Assembly: GCA_005887685.1 (NCBI GenBank)
Contig: VBHJ01000014.1
Span: forward strand, 1-48,878
Origin: Chloroflexota bacterium
Lineage (GTDB): Bacteria; Chloroflexota; Dormibacteria; Dormibacterales; Dormibacteraceae
Length of the DNA stretch: 48,878 nucleotides
Direction of reading: 5' to 3'
The stretch's first letter is position 1. Each line of letters opens with the position of its first letter. The translations under genes and the position numbers were made by a program. Under the pieces are notes generated by a model. The model was not told where the DNA came from. It saw nothing but the letters and a program-made list of their open reading frames with translations, and made no database searches. Positions 23,622 through 32,155 of this stretch are shown here, in pieces.

Positions 23622-24639
23622 GGCGCCGGCGCGGCCTTCTGCCCAGGCCTGGACGCCGGCCCAGCCGCTGGTCGAGGTCCGTGGCCTGCGGACCTGGTTT
23701 CCCGTTCGCTCAGGCGTGATCAACCGGGTGGTCGGCCAGGTCCGCGCGGTCGATGGGGTCGATCTCGACATCAGGCAGGGCGAGACGCTGGGCCTGGTCG
23801 GCGAGTCGGGGTGCGGCAAGTCGACCCTCGGCCGGTCGATCTTGCGACTGGTGCAGCCGACCGCCGGCGAAGTGCGCTTCAAGGGCAGAGACATCCTGCG
23901 CATCGGGTCGCGCTCGATGAGGCGGATGCGGCGCGAGATGTCGATCATCTTTCAGGACCCCTTCGCCTCGCTCGACCCGCGCCAGACGGTGGCCGACATC
24001 CTTGGCGAGGCGCTCGACATCCATCGCCTCGCGCGCTCCACGCGTGCCCGCAAGGAGCGCGTCTCCGAGCTACTCGGGCTTGTCGGGCTGTCGGGTGACT
24101 TCGCGGGAAGGTACCCGCACGAGTTCTCGGGCGGCCAGCGACAGCGGATCGGCATCGCGCGCGCACTGGCGGTGGATCCGTCGTTCATCGTGTGCGACGA
24201 GCCCATCTCGGCGCTGGACGTGTCGATCCAGGCACAGATCATCAACCTGCTCGAGCAGCTGCAGGACAAGTTTCACCTCACCTATCTCTTCATCGCCCAC
24301 GACCTGTCGGTGGTCAAGCACATCTCCGACCGCATCGCCGTCATGTACGTCGGCAAGGTGGTCGAGGTGTCACCGGCCCGAGACCTGTACCGCCAGCCCA
24401 AGCACCCCTACACCGGGTCGCTGCTGTCAGCGATTCCGATTCCCGATCCGCGTCTCGAGCGCCGCCGCGAGCGGATCATCCTCAAAGGCGACGTCGCATC
24501 GCCGTTGAATCCGCCGAGCGGCTGCCGTTTCCGGACGAGGTGCTTCAAGGCGCAGCCCCGATGCGCCGAAACCGAGCCTCCGCTGGAGACGGTGAACCTG
24601 GGCGACCACAAGGCCGCCTGCTACTACCCGCTCAGCTAA
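23590..24639 (+). CDS. dppF: DppF-type ABC transporter ATPase
   Basis: A 349-aa partner ATPase. Walker A is [10 protein letters not shown]-loop [12 protein letters not shown], signature FSGGQRQR, Walker [15 protein letters not shown], and switch IAHDLSVV. The C-terminal extension has CRFRTRC and related cysteines. The GTG at 23590 lies inside dppD. The N-terminal ~25 residues are Ala/Pro-rich, so a start further in is possible. The TAA stop overlaps the stop of the convergent gamma-glutamyltransferase-like gene by 4 bp. Confidence 0.92.
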   Translation: MSRSTAPALAEAPARPSAQAWTPAQPLVEVRGLRTWFPVRSGVINRVVGQVRAVDGVDLDIRQGETLGLVGESGCGKSTLGRSILRLVQPTAGEVRFKGRDILRIGSRSMRRMRREMSIIFQDPFASLDPRQTVADILGEALDIHRLARSTRARKERVSELLGLVGLSGDFAGRYPHEFSGGQRQRIGIARALAVDPSFIVCDEPISALDVSIQAQIINLLEQLQDKFHLTYLFIAHDLSVVKHISDRIAVMYVGKVVEVSPARDLYRQPKHPYTGSLLSAIPIPDPRLERRRERIILKGDVASPLNPPSGCRFRTRCFKAQPRCAETEPPLETVNLGDHKAACYYPLS

Positions 24640-26405
24640 CGCCCGACGGCGTAGGCCTGGCCGCCTCGCGGGTTGGCCGCCGCGGAAAGCAGCCCCGCCT
24701 CGGCATCGATTCCCACGGCACAGATCCGGCCGAGCGACCACGGTTCCGCCTCCACCACCTCATGACCTCGGCGCCGCAGCTCATCCAGCACTCCCGCCGG
24801 CATGGGTTCGCTGTGCAGGCGGCCGGGGTGTGCATCGTGCGGAGCGAACGAGCTCGGGAAATGAGAGGTGTGGAACATCGGCGCATCGATCGCGGCCTGC
24901 AGGTCCAATCCGAACAGCGCATGCGCGAGGAAGAATTCGAGCGTCCACTGGTCCTGCTGATCTCCGCCCGGGGTGCCAAACGCAAGCCGCGGCGCGCCAT
25001 CGCGAAAGGCGAGCGTGGGGCTCAGCGTTGTCCGCGGCCGCTTGCCGCCCTCCAGGTGATTGGGATGCTCCGGGTCGAGGTTGAACATCTGGGCGCGCGT
25101 GCCCAGACAGAAGCCAAGCCCCGCGATCACGGGCGAGCTCTGCAGCCAGCCGCCGCTGGGGGTGCACGCGACGAGGTTGCCGTGCCGATCCGCGACGGCA
25201 ACGTGGACAGTGTCGCCTCGGACCGCGCCAAGCGACTGCGATCCCGTTCCGGTCCAGTGGCCGGGGGTCACGGGTTGCGAATCGCGACGCGGGAGGCGCG
25301 GCTTCGTCCCCAACGGCGATCCCGGCCGCAGCTCGACCGAGGCGCGTTCGCCGACGAGCCGGCGCCTGGTTTCGGCGTATTCGCGCGAGAGCAGCTCGGC
25401 CAGCGGCACGCGCGCAAAGTCCGGGTCCGCGTACCACGCCTCACGGTCCGCGAAAGCGAGCTTGGCGCACTCCATGACCACGTGGATGTGCTCGGCGGAG
25501 AGAAACCCATTCGAGCCGAGGTCGAACGGCTCGAGCAAGCGGAGCTGCTGGAGAAAAACCGGGCCCTGGCTCCACGGCCCGCACTTGGCGACGGTCCAGC
25601 CATGGAAATCGGTGACGACCGGCTCCTCGTGCCTTGCCTGGAACGCGGCCAGGTCGGCCGTGGTCAGAAATCCCGGATGAGCCGAACCCGAGCTGTCCAT
25701 CACCGCGGCGCGGCAGTGTTGCTCGATCGCCTCAGCGACAAAACCCGAGTAGAAGGAGCGCGCCGCGGCCTCGATCTGCTCCTCCCTTCCCCCCGCCGAC
25801 GACTCGGCCTCGCGCACGAGACGCCGGTAGGTCGAGGCAAGATCGCGATTGCGAAACAGGTGCCACGGGCGGGGCAGGCCACCGTCGAGGTACGTGGCGG
25901 CCGAGCTCGGCCAGTGCTCGCGAAAGAGCGGCTCGACCATCGCGAGGGTGTCGACGATCCGAGGCAGCAGCGGGTAGCCCGACTCGGCATAGCCGATCGC
26001 GAACTGCAACACGTCCGCGAGCCGCCACGTGCCGTGGTCGCGCAGGAGGGCCATCCATCCGCCGAAGGCGCCCGGCACACAGGCGGCGACCAGGCCCGTC
26101 CCGGGGATCTCCGCGAGCCCCATTTCGCGGACGTGCGGGATGGTCGCGTTTGCCGGCGCAGGCCCCTGGCCGGAGATCACTTCCGTGCGCTCGCGCGTGG
26201 TGTCCCACAAGAGGATCGGCACCTCGCCGCCGAGACCATTGAGATGAGGTTCGACGACCTGGAGCACGAACCCGGCGGCGCACGCCGCATCGAAGGCGTT
26301 GCCGCCGCGATCGAGCACCGTCATCGCGCATTGGGAGGCGAGCCAGTGCGTCGAGCTGACGACACCGAACGTGCCCTTGACCTCAGGCCGAGTGGTGAAA
26401 GCCAC
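24636..26405 (-). CDS. Gamma-glutamyltransferase/acylase-family Ntn hydrolase
   Basis: A 589-aa enzyme of the GGT family, which self-cleaves before a threonine that then acts as nucleophile. The N-terminal half has [24 protein letters not shown] and [10 protein letters not shown]; the expected processing site is Thr in [18 protein letters not shown]; the small subunit has [11 protein letters not shown]. No signal peptide is seen, whereas classical GGTs are exported. It could be a glutathione, glutamyl-amide or cephalosporin-type acylase. The GTG at 26405 is chosen because AGGAGG lies upstream and the longer frame overlaps the exporter gene. It is last in an ABC-2 exporter operon. Confidence 0.87.
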   Translation of the reverse strand: MAFTTRPEVKGTFGVVSSTHWLASQCAMTVLDRGGNAFDAACAAGFVLQVVEPHLNGLGGEVPILLWDTTRERTEVISGQGPAPANATIPHVREMGLAEIPGTGLVAACVPGAFGGWMALLRDHGTWRLADVLQFAIGYAESGYPLLPRIVDTLAMVEPLFREHWPSSAATYLDGGLPRPWHLFRNRDLASTYRRLVREAESSAGGREEQIEAAARSFYSGFVAEAIEQHCRAAVMDSSGSAHPGFLTTADLAAFQARHEEPVVTDFHGWTVAKCGPWSQGPVFLQQLRLLEPFDLGSNGFLSAEHIHVVMECAKLAFADREAWYADPDFARVPLAELLSREYAETRRRLVGERASVELRPGSPLGTKPRLPRRDSQPVTPGHWTGTGSQSLGAVRGDTVHVAVADRHGNLVACTPSGGWLQSSPVIAGLGFCLGTRAQMFNLDPEHPNHLEGGKRPRTTLSPTLAFRDGAPRLAFGTPGGDQQDQWTLEFFLAHALFGLDLQAAIDAPMFHTSHFPSSFAPHDAHPGRLHSEPMPAGVLDELRRRGHEVVEAEPWSLGRICAVGIDAEAGLLSAAANPRGGQAYAVGR

Positions 26406-26410
26406 CGGAC

Positions 26411-27211
26411 TCAGAAAGCCTCCTGCAGGCCGCCGCGGCGAGCCCAGTTCTCGAGCAGCCGGAACAGCAGGTAACCCCCGAGCGCCCACATCAGCCCGAC
26501 GAGCAGCTCGCCTGCCAGGAGCCCGCCGACCTGACCGAGTGATGCACCCGCGGCCGCATCGCGGGCAGCCTGGACGCCGCGGGTAAGGGGGAGGGCATAG
26601 GCGAGCACCTGCACTGCGCCGGGGAGCCGGCTCACCGGGAAGTTGATGCCGCAGATGATCAGCAGGACGTAGTAGACGATGTTGGCGATGATGATGGCGT
26701 CTCGCATGACGAGCCCGATGCTGCCGAACATGAGGCCGAGGCCGGCGGTCGTCAAGGAGATCACCACGACGCAGAGTGCGAGCAGCAGCAGGTTGGCGTG
26801 CTGCAGGTTCAGGCCGTAGATGACCACGACGATCGCCAGGCCGATGACGACCGTGGCGATGCCGTCGATGACGTTGACGACGGCGCGGCTGAGAAAGGTG
26901 ATGAGGCGATTGGCGGGTGACGCCAGAAGGATGGGGAGGGTTCCGTACTGACGCTCATTTGCAACCGTCGCGATGACTCCGAAGATCCCGGCGTTGGCGG
27001 TGAGCTGCAGCGCGTTGCCAAGAGCGAAATACAGCGCGTTCTGCCGCCCGGTCGCGTACACGCCGAGCTCGACGAAAAACAAGATCTGGGTGACGGGGAG
27101 CAGGACCTTGTACGCGACGTAGCCCTGGGGATTGGCCCATTGAAAAAGGGCCACGTACTGGAGGTAGGTCGACCGGCCGAACACTCCAGCCTCGAGGGCG
27201 AGCCGCTTCAT
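26411..27211 (-). CDS. ABC-2 type permease (second subunit)
   Basis: A 266-aa membrane protein with about six hydrophobic helices and the ABC-2 pattern: the N-terminal cytoplasmic segment, NERQYGTLPILLASPANR in the coupling region, and the final ALPLTRGVQAARDA segment. The ATG at 27211 overlaps the stop of the first permease, ATGA. A long frame starting at 27679 is out of register with the first permease and is rejected. With the neighbouring permease and ATPase it forms a heteromeric exporter of unknown cargo. Confidence 0.86.
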   Translation of the reverse strand: MKRLALEAGVFGRSTYLQYVALFQWANPQGYVAYKVLLPVTQILFFVELGVYATGRQNALYFALGNALQLTANAGIFGVIATVANERQYGTLPILLASPANRLITFLSRAVVNVIDGIATVVIGLAIVVVIYGLNLQHANLLLLALCVVVISLTTAGLGLMFGSIGLVMRDAIIIANIVYYVLLIICGINFPVSRLPGAVQVLAYALPLTRGVQAARDAAAGASLGQVGGLLAGELLVGLMWALGGYLLFRLLENWARRGGLQEAF

Positions 27212-28014
27212 GCGAGCGCCAGTTGCCCCGACATCCTTGCCCTCCGCTCGACCAGCGCGTAGAGGAAGTAGGCGCCGGCCAGATAGGCGAGGCTGAGGCC
27301 GATGGTCGCGAGCCACCACGTCGCAAAGTTGTGGGGCCCCTCGGCAAGCGTCGACGCGTAAAGCGCGCGCACCGCCCAGGTCGGAGCCAGGAAGCCGGCG
27401 ACGCCCTGCGCCCACGGTGCCAGAACCGCCACCGGGAACATGAATCCGCAGAGCACATAGACGCCCAGCTCGAAGCCATTCAGCATGCTGAAGGCCCAGC
27501 GCCAGAGCGCAAACAGCGGCGTCAGCGTCAGTGCGATGCAGAAGAACGAAAGCGTCAGGACGCCCAGCGAGATCACAAAACGACCGCCGTCGAGAGCCGG
27601 CAGCACAGCGTGGAACCCGACGTAGGCAAAAGCGGCCGTAGGCAGAAACGCGAGGAGGCCGAAAAGCAGGCCACCGCAAATCTTCCCGAGCAGGATCACC
27701 CAGAGCGGGGTCGGCGTGGCGAAGATCTGCTCGAGCGTTCCGTTCCAGCGCTCCTCCTGGATGCCGTTTCCGCCCTCCAGGTAGGCGACCGACCAGTATC
27801 CGATGAGCCCGCCGCCAAGGACTCCATACACGACATGCGACGAGGCCGCGCCAGGGCTGCTCAGCACGTACAGGCCGACCGCCGCAAACAGCACCGGGAA
27901 GACGAGCCAGTTCAGGTAAGCCCAGGGACTGATGACGCGCAGTCGGATGCTGACTCGGAACGCACTGAACGCGGCGCGTGCGAGGCCGGTCACCGCGACT
28001 CCAGGGGTTCCCAT
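27208..28014 (-). CDS. ABC-2 type permease (first subunit)
   Basis: A 268-aa membrane protein with about six hydrophobic helices. It has the coupling element ERWNGTLEQIFATPTPLWVILLGK, typical of ABC-2 permeases of the DrrB/NodJ kind, and a conserved end MFPVAVLAPWAQGVAGFLAP then TWAVRAL. It starts 4 bp after the ATPase gene. Confidence 0.86.
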   Translation of the reverse strand: MGTPGVAVTGLARAAFSAFRVSIRLRVISPWAYLNWLVFPVLFAAVGLYVLSSPGAASSHVVYGVLGGGLIGYWSVAYLEGGNGIQEERWNGTLEQIFATPTPLWVILLGKICGGLLFGLLAFLPTAAFAYVGFHAVLPALDGGRFVISLGVLTLSFFCIALTLTPLFALWRWAFSMLNGFELGVYVLCGFMFPVAVLAPWAQGVAGFLAPTWAVRALYASTLAEGPHNFATWWLATIGLSLAYLAGAYFLYALVERRARMSGQLALA

Positions 28015-28018
28015 AAAT

Positions 28019-29020
28019 TCACGGCGAAGCCTCTGAATTTGTGGGGTTTTCGCCGATCAGCTGCACGTATGCGTCCTCGAGGGTCGGCTCGCGCGAGCTC
28101 ACCTTCTCCAATTTGATGCCGTCGAGGATCACGCCCAGCCGTGTCATCACGTCGGCCGGTCGAGCGCAGTGGACGGTGACGACCTGGGCGAGCTCGTGCT
28201 CGGAGATGGCGACCGACCTGACGCCGGGAAGGCTGCGGAGCCCCGCCAGCCGCTCGACCGGCATCCCCACGACCTCGAACTCGACGATGCCCTGGTCATG
28301 CACGAGGGTCTTGATGCTGCTCGGCGTGCCTTCGGCGACGATCACGCCATCCCTGATCACGGCGAGCCGGTCGCATATGGCATCGGCCTCGAACATGTAA
28401 TGGGTCGTCAGGAAGACCGTCTTGCCGGCGTCCGCGAGCTCCCTGACGATGACGCGCAGCTCGCGCGCCCCGACTGGATCGAGCCCGATGGTCGGCTCGT
28501 CGAGGAACAGGACCTCTGGATCGTTGAGCAGTCCTCGCGCGAGGTGCAGGCGCTGCTTCATGCCGCGGGAGTACAGCTCCACCCTGTCCTTCTCCCTGCC
28601 CGCGAGGTCGAGCCGTTCCAGCAGCTCGGGGATCCGCCGCCGCGAGACCTCAGGTGGTACGCGGTAAAGGTCCGCGAAGTAACGCAGGTTGTCGAGACCG
28701 GAGAGCCGCCAGTAGAGACCCCGTTCGCCGCCGAAGACGAAGCCGATGCGCTTCCGCAGCGCCCACTGGTCCTTGACTGCATCCAGACCCAGCACCAGGG
28801 CAGTCCCCGACGCGGGCAGCAGCAGCGTGGTGAAGATCTTGACCATCGTGGTCTTGCCTGCTCCGTTGGGACCGAGCAGCCCGAAGAGCTCACCCTTGGC
28901 GATTTTCAGATCGACTCCGCGAAGAGCCGCGCGCTCGACGCGCTCGCGCCGAAAGACACCGCGGGTCGTGGTGTAGGTCTTGCGAAGCTGGCGCGCTTCG
29001 ATCGCCGGATTTGTCGTCAT
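28019..29020 (-). CDS. ABC-2 exporter ATPase
   Basis: A 333-aa ATPase of the DrrA/CcmA group. Walker A is GPNGAGKTT, signature YSRGMKQR, Walker B VLFLDEPTIGLDP, and switch TTHYMFEAD. A C-terminal domain of about 90 residues, including LEKVSSREPTLEDAYVQLIG, is typical of drug or polysaccharide exporters. It is first in the run ATPase, permease, permease, GGT-like enzyme. Confidence 0.9.
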   Translation of the reverse strand: MTTNPAIEARQLRKTYTTTRGVFRRERVERAALRGVDLKIAKGELFGLLGPNGAGKTTMVKIFTTLLLPASGTALVLGLDAVKDQWALRKRIGFVFGGERGLYWRLSGLDNLRYFADLYRVPPEVSRRRIPELLERLDLAGREKDRVELYSRGMKQRLHLARGLLNDPEVLFLDEPTIGLDPVGARELRVIVRELADAGKTVFLTTHYMFEADAICDRLAVIRDGVIVAEGTPSSIKTLVHDQGIVEFEVVGMPVERLAGLRSLPGVRSVAISEHELAQVVTVHCARPADVMTRLGVILDGIKLEKVSSREPTLEDAYVQLIGENPTNSEASP

Positions 29021-29042
29021 CAGCCCTCTAGGCTAGTGGCTC

Positions 29043-29324
29043 ATGAACCAGTTCTTCGAAGCGCTCGGACAGCAATGGGTCGACGCCGCGCAGAAGCGGG
29101 GAGCCAGAATCGCCAAGCCCGAGCTCGACTCGCGTGTCGCCCTCGAGCTGCTGGAGCTGGCCCGCGTCGCCGCGCACACGCAGGAGCGGCGGTTCGCGCC
29201 GCTGACGTGCTACCTCGCCGGCGTCGCGGCCGAGCGCTTGCGCGCGACCACGCAGCCAGACGATGAGGCAGTGGCCGCGTACATCCTCGAGGTGAGGCAG
29301 AAGCTGGAGGCGGAGAACCCCTAG
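29043..29324 (+). CDS. DUF6457-like small protein
   Basis: A 93-aa helical protein. The core DSRVALELLELARVAAHTQE then RRFAPLTCYLAGVAAER fits the DUF6457 pattern, which in actinobacteria is often fused to or next to molybdopterin-guanine-dinucleotide and FdhD genes. A role in molybdenum-cofactor supply to the adjacent formate dehydrogenase is therefore likely but inferred. It starts 22 bp from the divergent ABC ATPase start and ends in a CTAG shared with the convergent mrp gene. Confidence 0.72.
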   Translation: MNQFFEALGQQWVDAAQKRGARIAKPELDSRVALELLELARVAAHTQERRFAPLTCYLAGVAAERLRATTQPDDEAVAAYILEVRQKLEAENP

Positions 29325-30286
29325 CGGACGCTGATCACCGGCAGCTGGCGGAAGCTCTGCACGGAGAGTCGGGCCGCCACCGCCGAGGCGACCTTGCGCA
29401 GCGCCTGCGCGCCCGCGGTGTCCGGCCGCGAAACGACCACGGGCGCGCCGGCGTCGGCTTCCTCGCGGATCGCCGGCTCGAGCGGGATCGCACCCAGGTA
29501 CGGCGTCCCCAGCCGCTGCGCCGCACGTTCGGCCTGCCCGTGGTCGAAGACGTGATGCTCCTCGCCGCACTTGCCGCAGACGAACCAGCTCATGTTCTCG
29601 ATGAGGCCGAGCGGCGTCACGTTGAGGCCGCGAAACATCTGCAGCGATTTCACGGCGATCTTCAGCGCGGCCTCCTGAGGCGTGCACACGATGGCGACAC
29701 CGGAAAGAGGGACAGCCTGCGCGAGCGTCAGCGACGCATCGCCGGTGCCGGGCGGCAGGTCGACCACGAGGTAGTCGAGCTCACCCCACAGCACATCCGA
29801 CAGAAGCTGCTCGATCGCGCGTGAAACCATCGGTCCGCGCCAAACCATCGCCTTGTCGGCGCCGGCCAGCAAACCGATCGAGATCACCTTCATCCCGTAG
29901 GCCTCGAGCGGGACAAGCTTCTGGTCGCGCACCTGGGGCGTGCCGTCGACTCCGAGCATCCCGGGCACCGATGGACCGTAGATGTCTGCGTCGAGCACGC
30001 CGACCCTGGCCCCGGAGAGCTGCAGCGACGCGGCCAGGTTGACGGCGATGGTCGACTTGCCGACGCCACCCTTTCCTGACGCGACGGCGACGATGTGTTT
30101 CACCCCTGGGATCGCGCCTGTCCGCGCGCCGCCGTTGAACGGGGTCCGCACGTTCGCGGTCATTCTCAGGTCGACGGCGGTCACGCCGGGCAGGCCGCTG
30201 ACGAGGTCGTGCGCGAGCGCCTGGAAACGGTCACGCACCGGGCAGGCCGGCGTCGAGGTCGTGCGCGAGCGCCTGGAAACGGTCAC
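29321..30286 (-). CDS. mrp: Mrp/NBP35-family ATPase, body of a frameshifted gene
   Basis: The open frame encodes the P-loop ATPase part of Mrp (ApbC), a carrier of iron-sulfur clusters. Marks are SGKGGVGKST (Walker A), DADIYGPSVPGMLG, LVVDLPPGTGD, and the metal-binding CGKCGEEH. The N-terminal MIP18 domain is in the frame of the preceding fragment, because a 52-bp tandem duplication (30203-30306) shifts the frame. With one copy removed the product would be about 357 aa, normal for Mrp. The GTG at 30286 is in the duplicated region, so an N-terminally truncated protein might still be made. It is last in the formate dehydrogenase operon, where it may supply Fe-S clusters. Confidence 0.85.
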   Translation of the reverse strand: MTVSRRSRTTSTPACPVRDRFQALAHDLVSGLPGVTAVDLRMTANVRTPFNGGARTGAIPGVKHIVAVASGKGGVGKSTIAVNLAASLQLSGARVGVLDADIYGPSVPGMLGVDGTPQVRDQKLVPLEAYGMKVISIGLLAGADKAMVWRGPMVSRAIEQLLSDVLWGELDYLVVDLPPGTGDASLTLAQAVPLSGVAIVCTPQEAALKIAVKSLQMFRGLNVTPLGLIENMSWFVCGKCGEEHHVFDHGQAERAAQRLGTPYLGAIPLEPAIREEADAGAPVVVSRPDTAGAQALRKVASAVAARLSVQSFRQLPVISVR

Positions 30287-30306
30287 GCACCGGGCAGGCC
30301 GGCGTC
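30203..30306. repeat. Perfect 52-bp tandem duplication in mrp
   Basis: Two identical 52-bp copies (30203-30254 and 30255-30306) lie head to tail. As 52 is not a multiple of three, the copy shifts the frame of mrp. It could be a recent slip mutation, phase-variable, or an assembly error. Confidence 0.95.
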
Positions 30307-30446
30307 GTCAGCTCGAACGTGAAGCTGACCTTGCCCTCGCCCGAGATCGCGAGGTCCTTGATCATGCCCAGGCTCACCACGTCGCGGCCGAGATCGGGGT
30401 CTTTGATCGCCGCCAGGACCGCGAGGACCTCTTCCTTACTGGGCAC
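30231..30446 (-). pseudogene. mrp: N-terminal MIP18-domain fragment of mrp, cut off by duplication
   Basis: A 71-residue frame starting MPSKEEVLAVLAAIKDPD, which is the usual Mrp/MIP18 N-terminus, including VSLGMIKDLAI. It runs through one copy of the repeat (CPVRDRFQALAHDL) and stops a few codons on. In the other frame the second copy continues into the ATPase body. Its start overlaps the end of the NrfD-like gene. Confidence 0.8.
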
Positions 30447-31353
30447 TGAAGATCACCGCAGCTCGCAGCGCGAGCACACCGAGCAGGACGAGCAATGACA
30501 CGACGAGAGTGTCGAGGCGGACGCGCGTCAGGACCGCGGATCCGCCCGAGGCCTGCATCCGCATGTGACCTCGCGCCATGACCAGAGACGCGGCTATCCC
30601 GGCGACCGCCAGTGCCCACAGCGCAAGCCAGGGCAGGAGGCGAGGCAGTGTCCCAGCTGCTCCCACGGTGACGAAGAAGACGATGATCAGTGCCAGCTCG
30701 AGCGCTGCGAAGTAGCCGCCCGCCTGGTGCAGGCGGCTCAGGCTGAAGGCAGCTTCGGGGCGGTAGCGCATGAGGAAAGCGATGAGCGCAGCGGCGCCGC
30801 TCAAGCCGGAAGCGAGGAAGAGGCCACCTAGCGACCACGTGTCGCTCCATACGGGTTGATTGCTCACGCTGAGCAGGACGCCCGTGTAGGAGGCGAGGAA
30901 GATGGCGAGCGCAGCCCCGATGACGTTGAACATGCGATTCAGCAGCAGAGGCACCAAAGGACTTCCGCGACGGTCGCTCAACCACGCCTCGGCCGCAGAA
31001 ACGAACGCGAAGAAACCGAAGACCAGCAGCGCCCATGCGCCGATCGACATGGGCGACCAGTACTTGAAGTTGAGGCCGGTGTCCCCGGGCGTGACGTCGA
31101 CGAGCATGTGCCAGAAGCGAGCCCAGCTGACGCCGAGGTCGGCGGTCAGAAGGATCGGACAAAGCACGGTTGTGACGAGGCTCACGTAGAACCCGATCCT
31201 GGCCGCGGGCTCGTCGCGCGGATCGCCGGAGAGGCGCAGCAGAGTCGCGATCGCGTAAGAGCCGCCCGCCAGGCCCGCGAACAAGAAGTAGAAAAGGATG
31301 TACCAGAGCCACTGCGGCGACCGGACGAAATGCTCGGCCGCGAGATACATCAT
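30436..31353 (-). CDS. NrfD/PsrC-family membrane subunit of formate dehydrogenase
   Basis: A 305-aa integral membrane protein with about eight helices. The start QWLWYILFYFLFAGLAGGSYAIATLL and a later SYTGVLLSVSNQPVW are typical of NrfD-type quinone-interacting subunits. These pass electrons from an Fe-S partner to the quinone pool without haem. It overlaps the fdhB stop by one base. It therefore probably replaces the cytochrome b subunit of FdnGHI-like enzymes. Its end overlaps the mrp start by about 11 bp. Confidence 0.88.
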   Translation of the reverse strand: MMYLAAEHFVRSPQWLWYILFYFLFAGLAGGSYAIATLLRLSGDPRDEPAARIGFYVSLVTTVLCPILLTADLGVSWARFWHMLVDVTPGDTGLNFKYWSPMSIGAWALLVFGFFAFVSAAEAWLSDRRGSPLVPLLLNRMFNVIGAALAIFLASYTGVLLSVSNQPVWSDTWSLGGLFLASGLSGAAALIAFLMRYRPEAAFSLSRLHQAGGYFAALELALIIVFFVTVGAAGTLPRLLPWLALWALAVAGIAASLVMARGHMRMQASGGSAVLTRVRLDTLVVSLLVLLGVLALRAAVIFSAQ

Positions 31354-32153
31354 CAGCCCGTCACCCGTCGCCTGAACGCAACGAGCCCCCCGACCACGGC
31401 AAGCGCTGCCGTGATCGCTGCGCCGACGTATCCGCCCAGGTCATTGCGGCTGGGCAGCTTCGCGTTGTCCGCGTTGGGCAGGCCGTAGGTCTCGGGTTTG
31501 TCCATGAGCAGAAAGAATGCGTTCAACCCGCCATACACCTTGTCGTCCCGCCCATACAGCTGAGCCTGGTTCATGCCCTGGCTGTGCAGCGTGGCGAGGC
31601 GCACGTCGGCCGCCTGCTGGAGGTCCGCGAGCGGCCCGAACTGGATCGACTGCGTGGGGCACGCCTTCGCGCACGCCGGTTCGAGGCCACCCTGCAGGCG
31701 GTCGTAGCAGAGCGTGCACTTGTGGGCGGTGCCGGTCTGCTGGTTCATGCCGATGACGCCGTAAGGACAGGCCGCGATGCAGTTGCGACACCCGTTGCAA
31801 ACGTCCTGCTGGATGAAGACGGTGTTGAACTCGGTCCGAATGATGGCGCCGGTGGGACAGACTTCCATGCAACTCGCGTGCTTGCAGTGCTTGCAAACGT
31901 CGGACATCATCAGCCAGGCGCTTCCATTGCCTGTCGTGGCGGATTTGTCCGGCACCTGCTCGATGAACTTCACATGCCGCCAGTTCTGCGCGTCCAGCGA
32001 GCCGGTGTTGTCGAAGCTGTCCGCAAGGAAGGTCGGGTTGTTGCCCTCGAGCTGATTCCACTCCTTGCACGCCACCTCGCAGGCCTTGCACCCGATGCAA
32101 ACGCTCGTGTCGGTGAAGAACCCGTATTCCTCGCCTGCTTTTATGGTCGCCAT
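31353..32153 (-). CDS. fdhB: Formate dehydrogenase iron-sulfur subunit
   Basis: A 266-aa electron-transfer subunit with four 4Fe-4S motifs: CIGCKACEVACKEWN, CKHCKHASCMEVCP, CNGCRNCIAACPYG, and CTLCYDRLQ with the later CAKACPT. A C-terminal helix (about residues 240-258, GAAITAALAVVGGLVAF) anchors it to the membrane. It lacks its own Tat signal, so it is expected to be carried across with FdhA. The ATG at 32153 is preferred; a TTG two codons earlier overlaps fdhE. It lies between fdhE and the NrfD-like gene. Confidence 0.93.
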   Translation of the reverse strand: MATIKAGEEYGFFTDTSVCIGCKACEVACKEWNQLEGNNPTFLADSFDNTGSLDAQNWRHVKFIEQVPDKSATTGNGSAWLMMSDVCKHCKHASCMEVCPTGAIIRTEFNTVFIQQDVCNGCRNCIAACPYGVIGMNQQTGTAHKCTLCYDRLQGGLEPACAKACPTQSIQFGPLADLQQAADVRLATLHSQGMNQAQLYGRDDKVYGGLNAFFLLMDKPETYGLPNADNAKLPSRNDLGGYVGAAITAALAVVGGLVAFRRRVTG

Positions 32154-32155
32154 TC

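Noticed and set aside
24192-26474. A 760-codon open frame on the plus strand
   Set aside because: It runs through dppF out of frame and then antisense to the GGT-family gene. It has an Arg/Gly/Ala-rich composition without domains, as expected from GC-rich shadow frames.
30203-30306. Programmed frameshifting in mrp
   Set aside because: No slippery heptamer is seen, and the frame change is fully explained by the exact duplication.
30203-30306. A two-repeat CRISPR remnant
   Set aside because: The copies are directly adjacent with no spacer and encode conserved Mrp residues.
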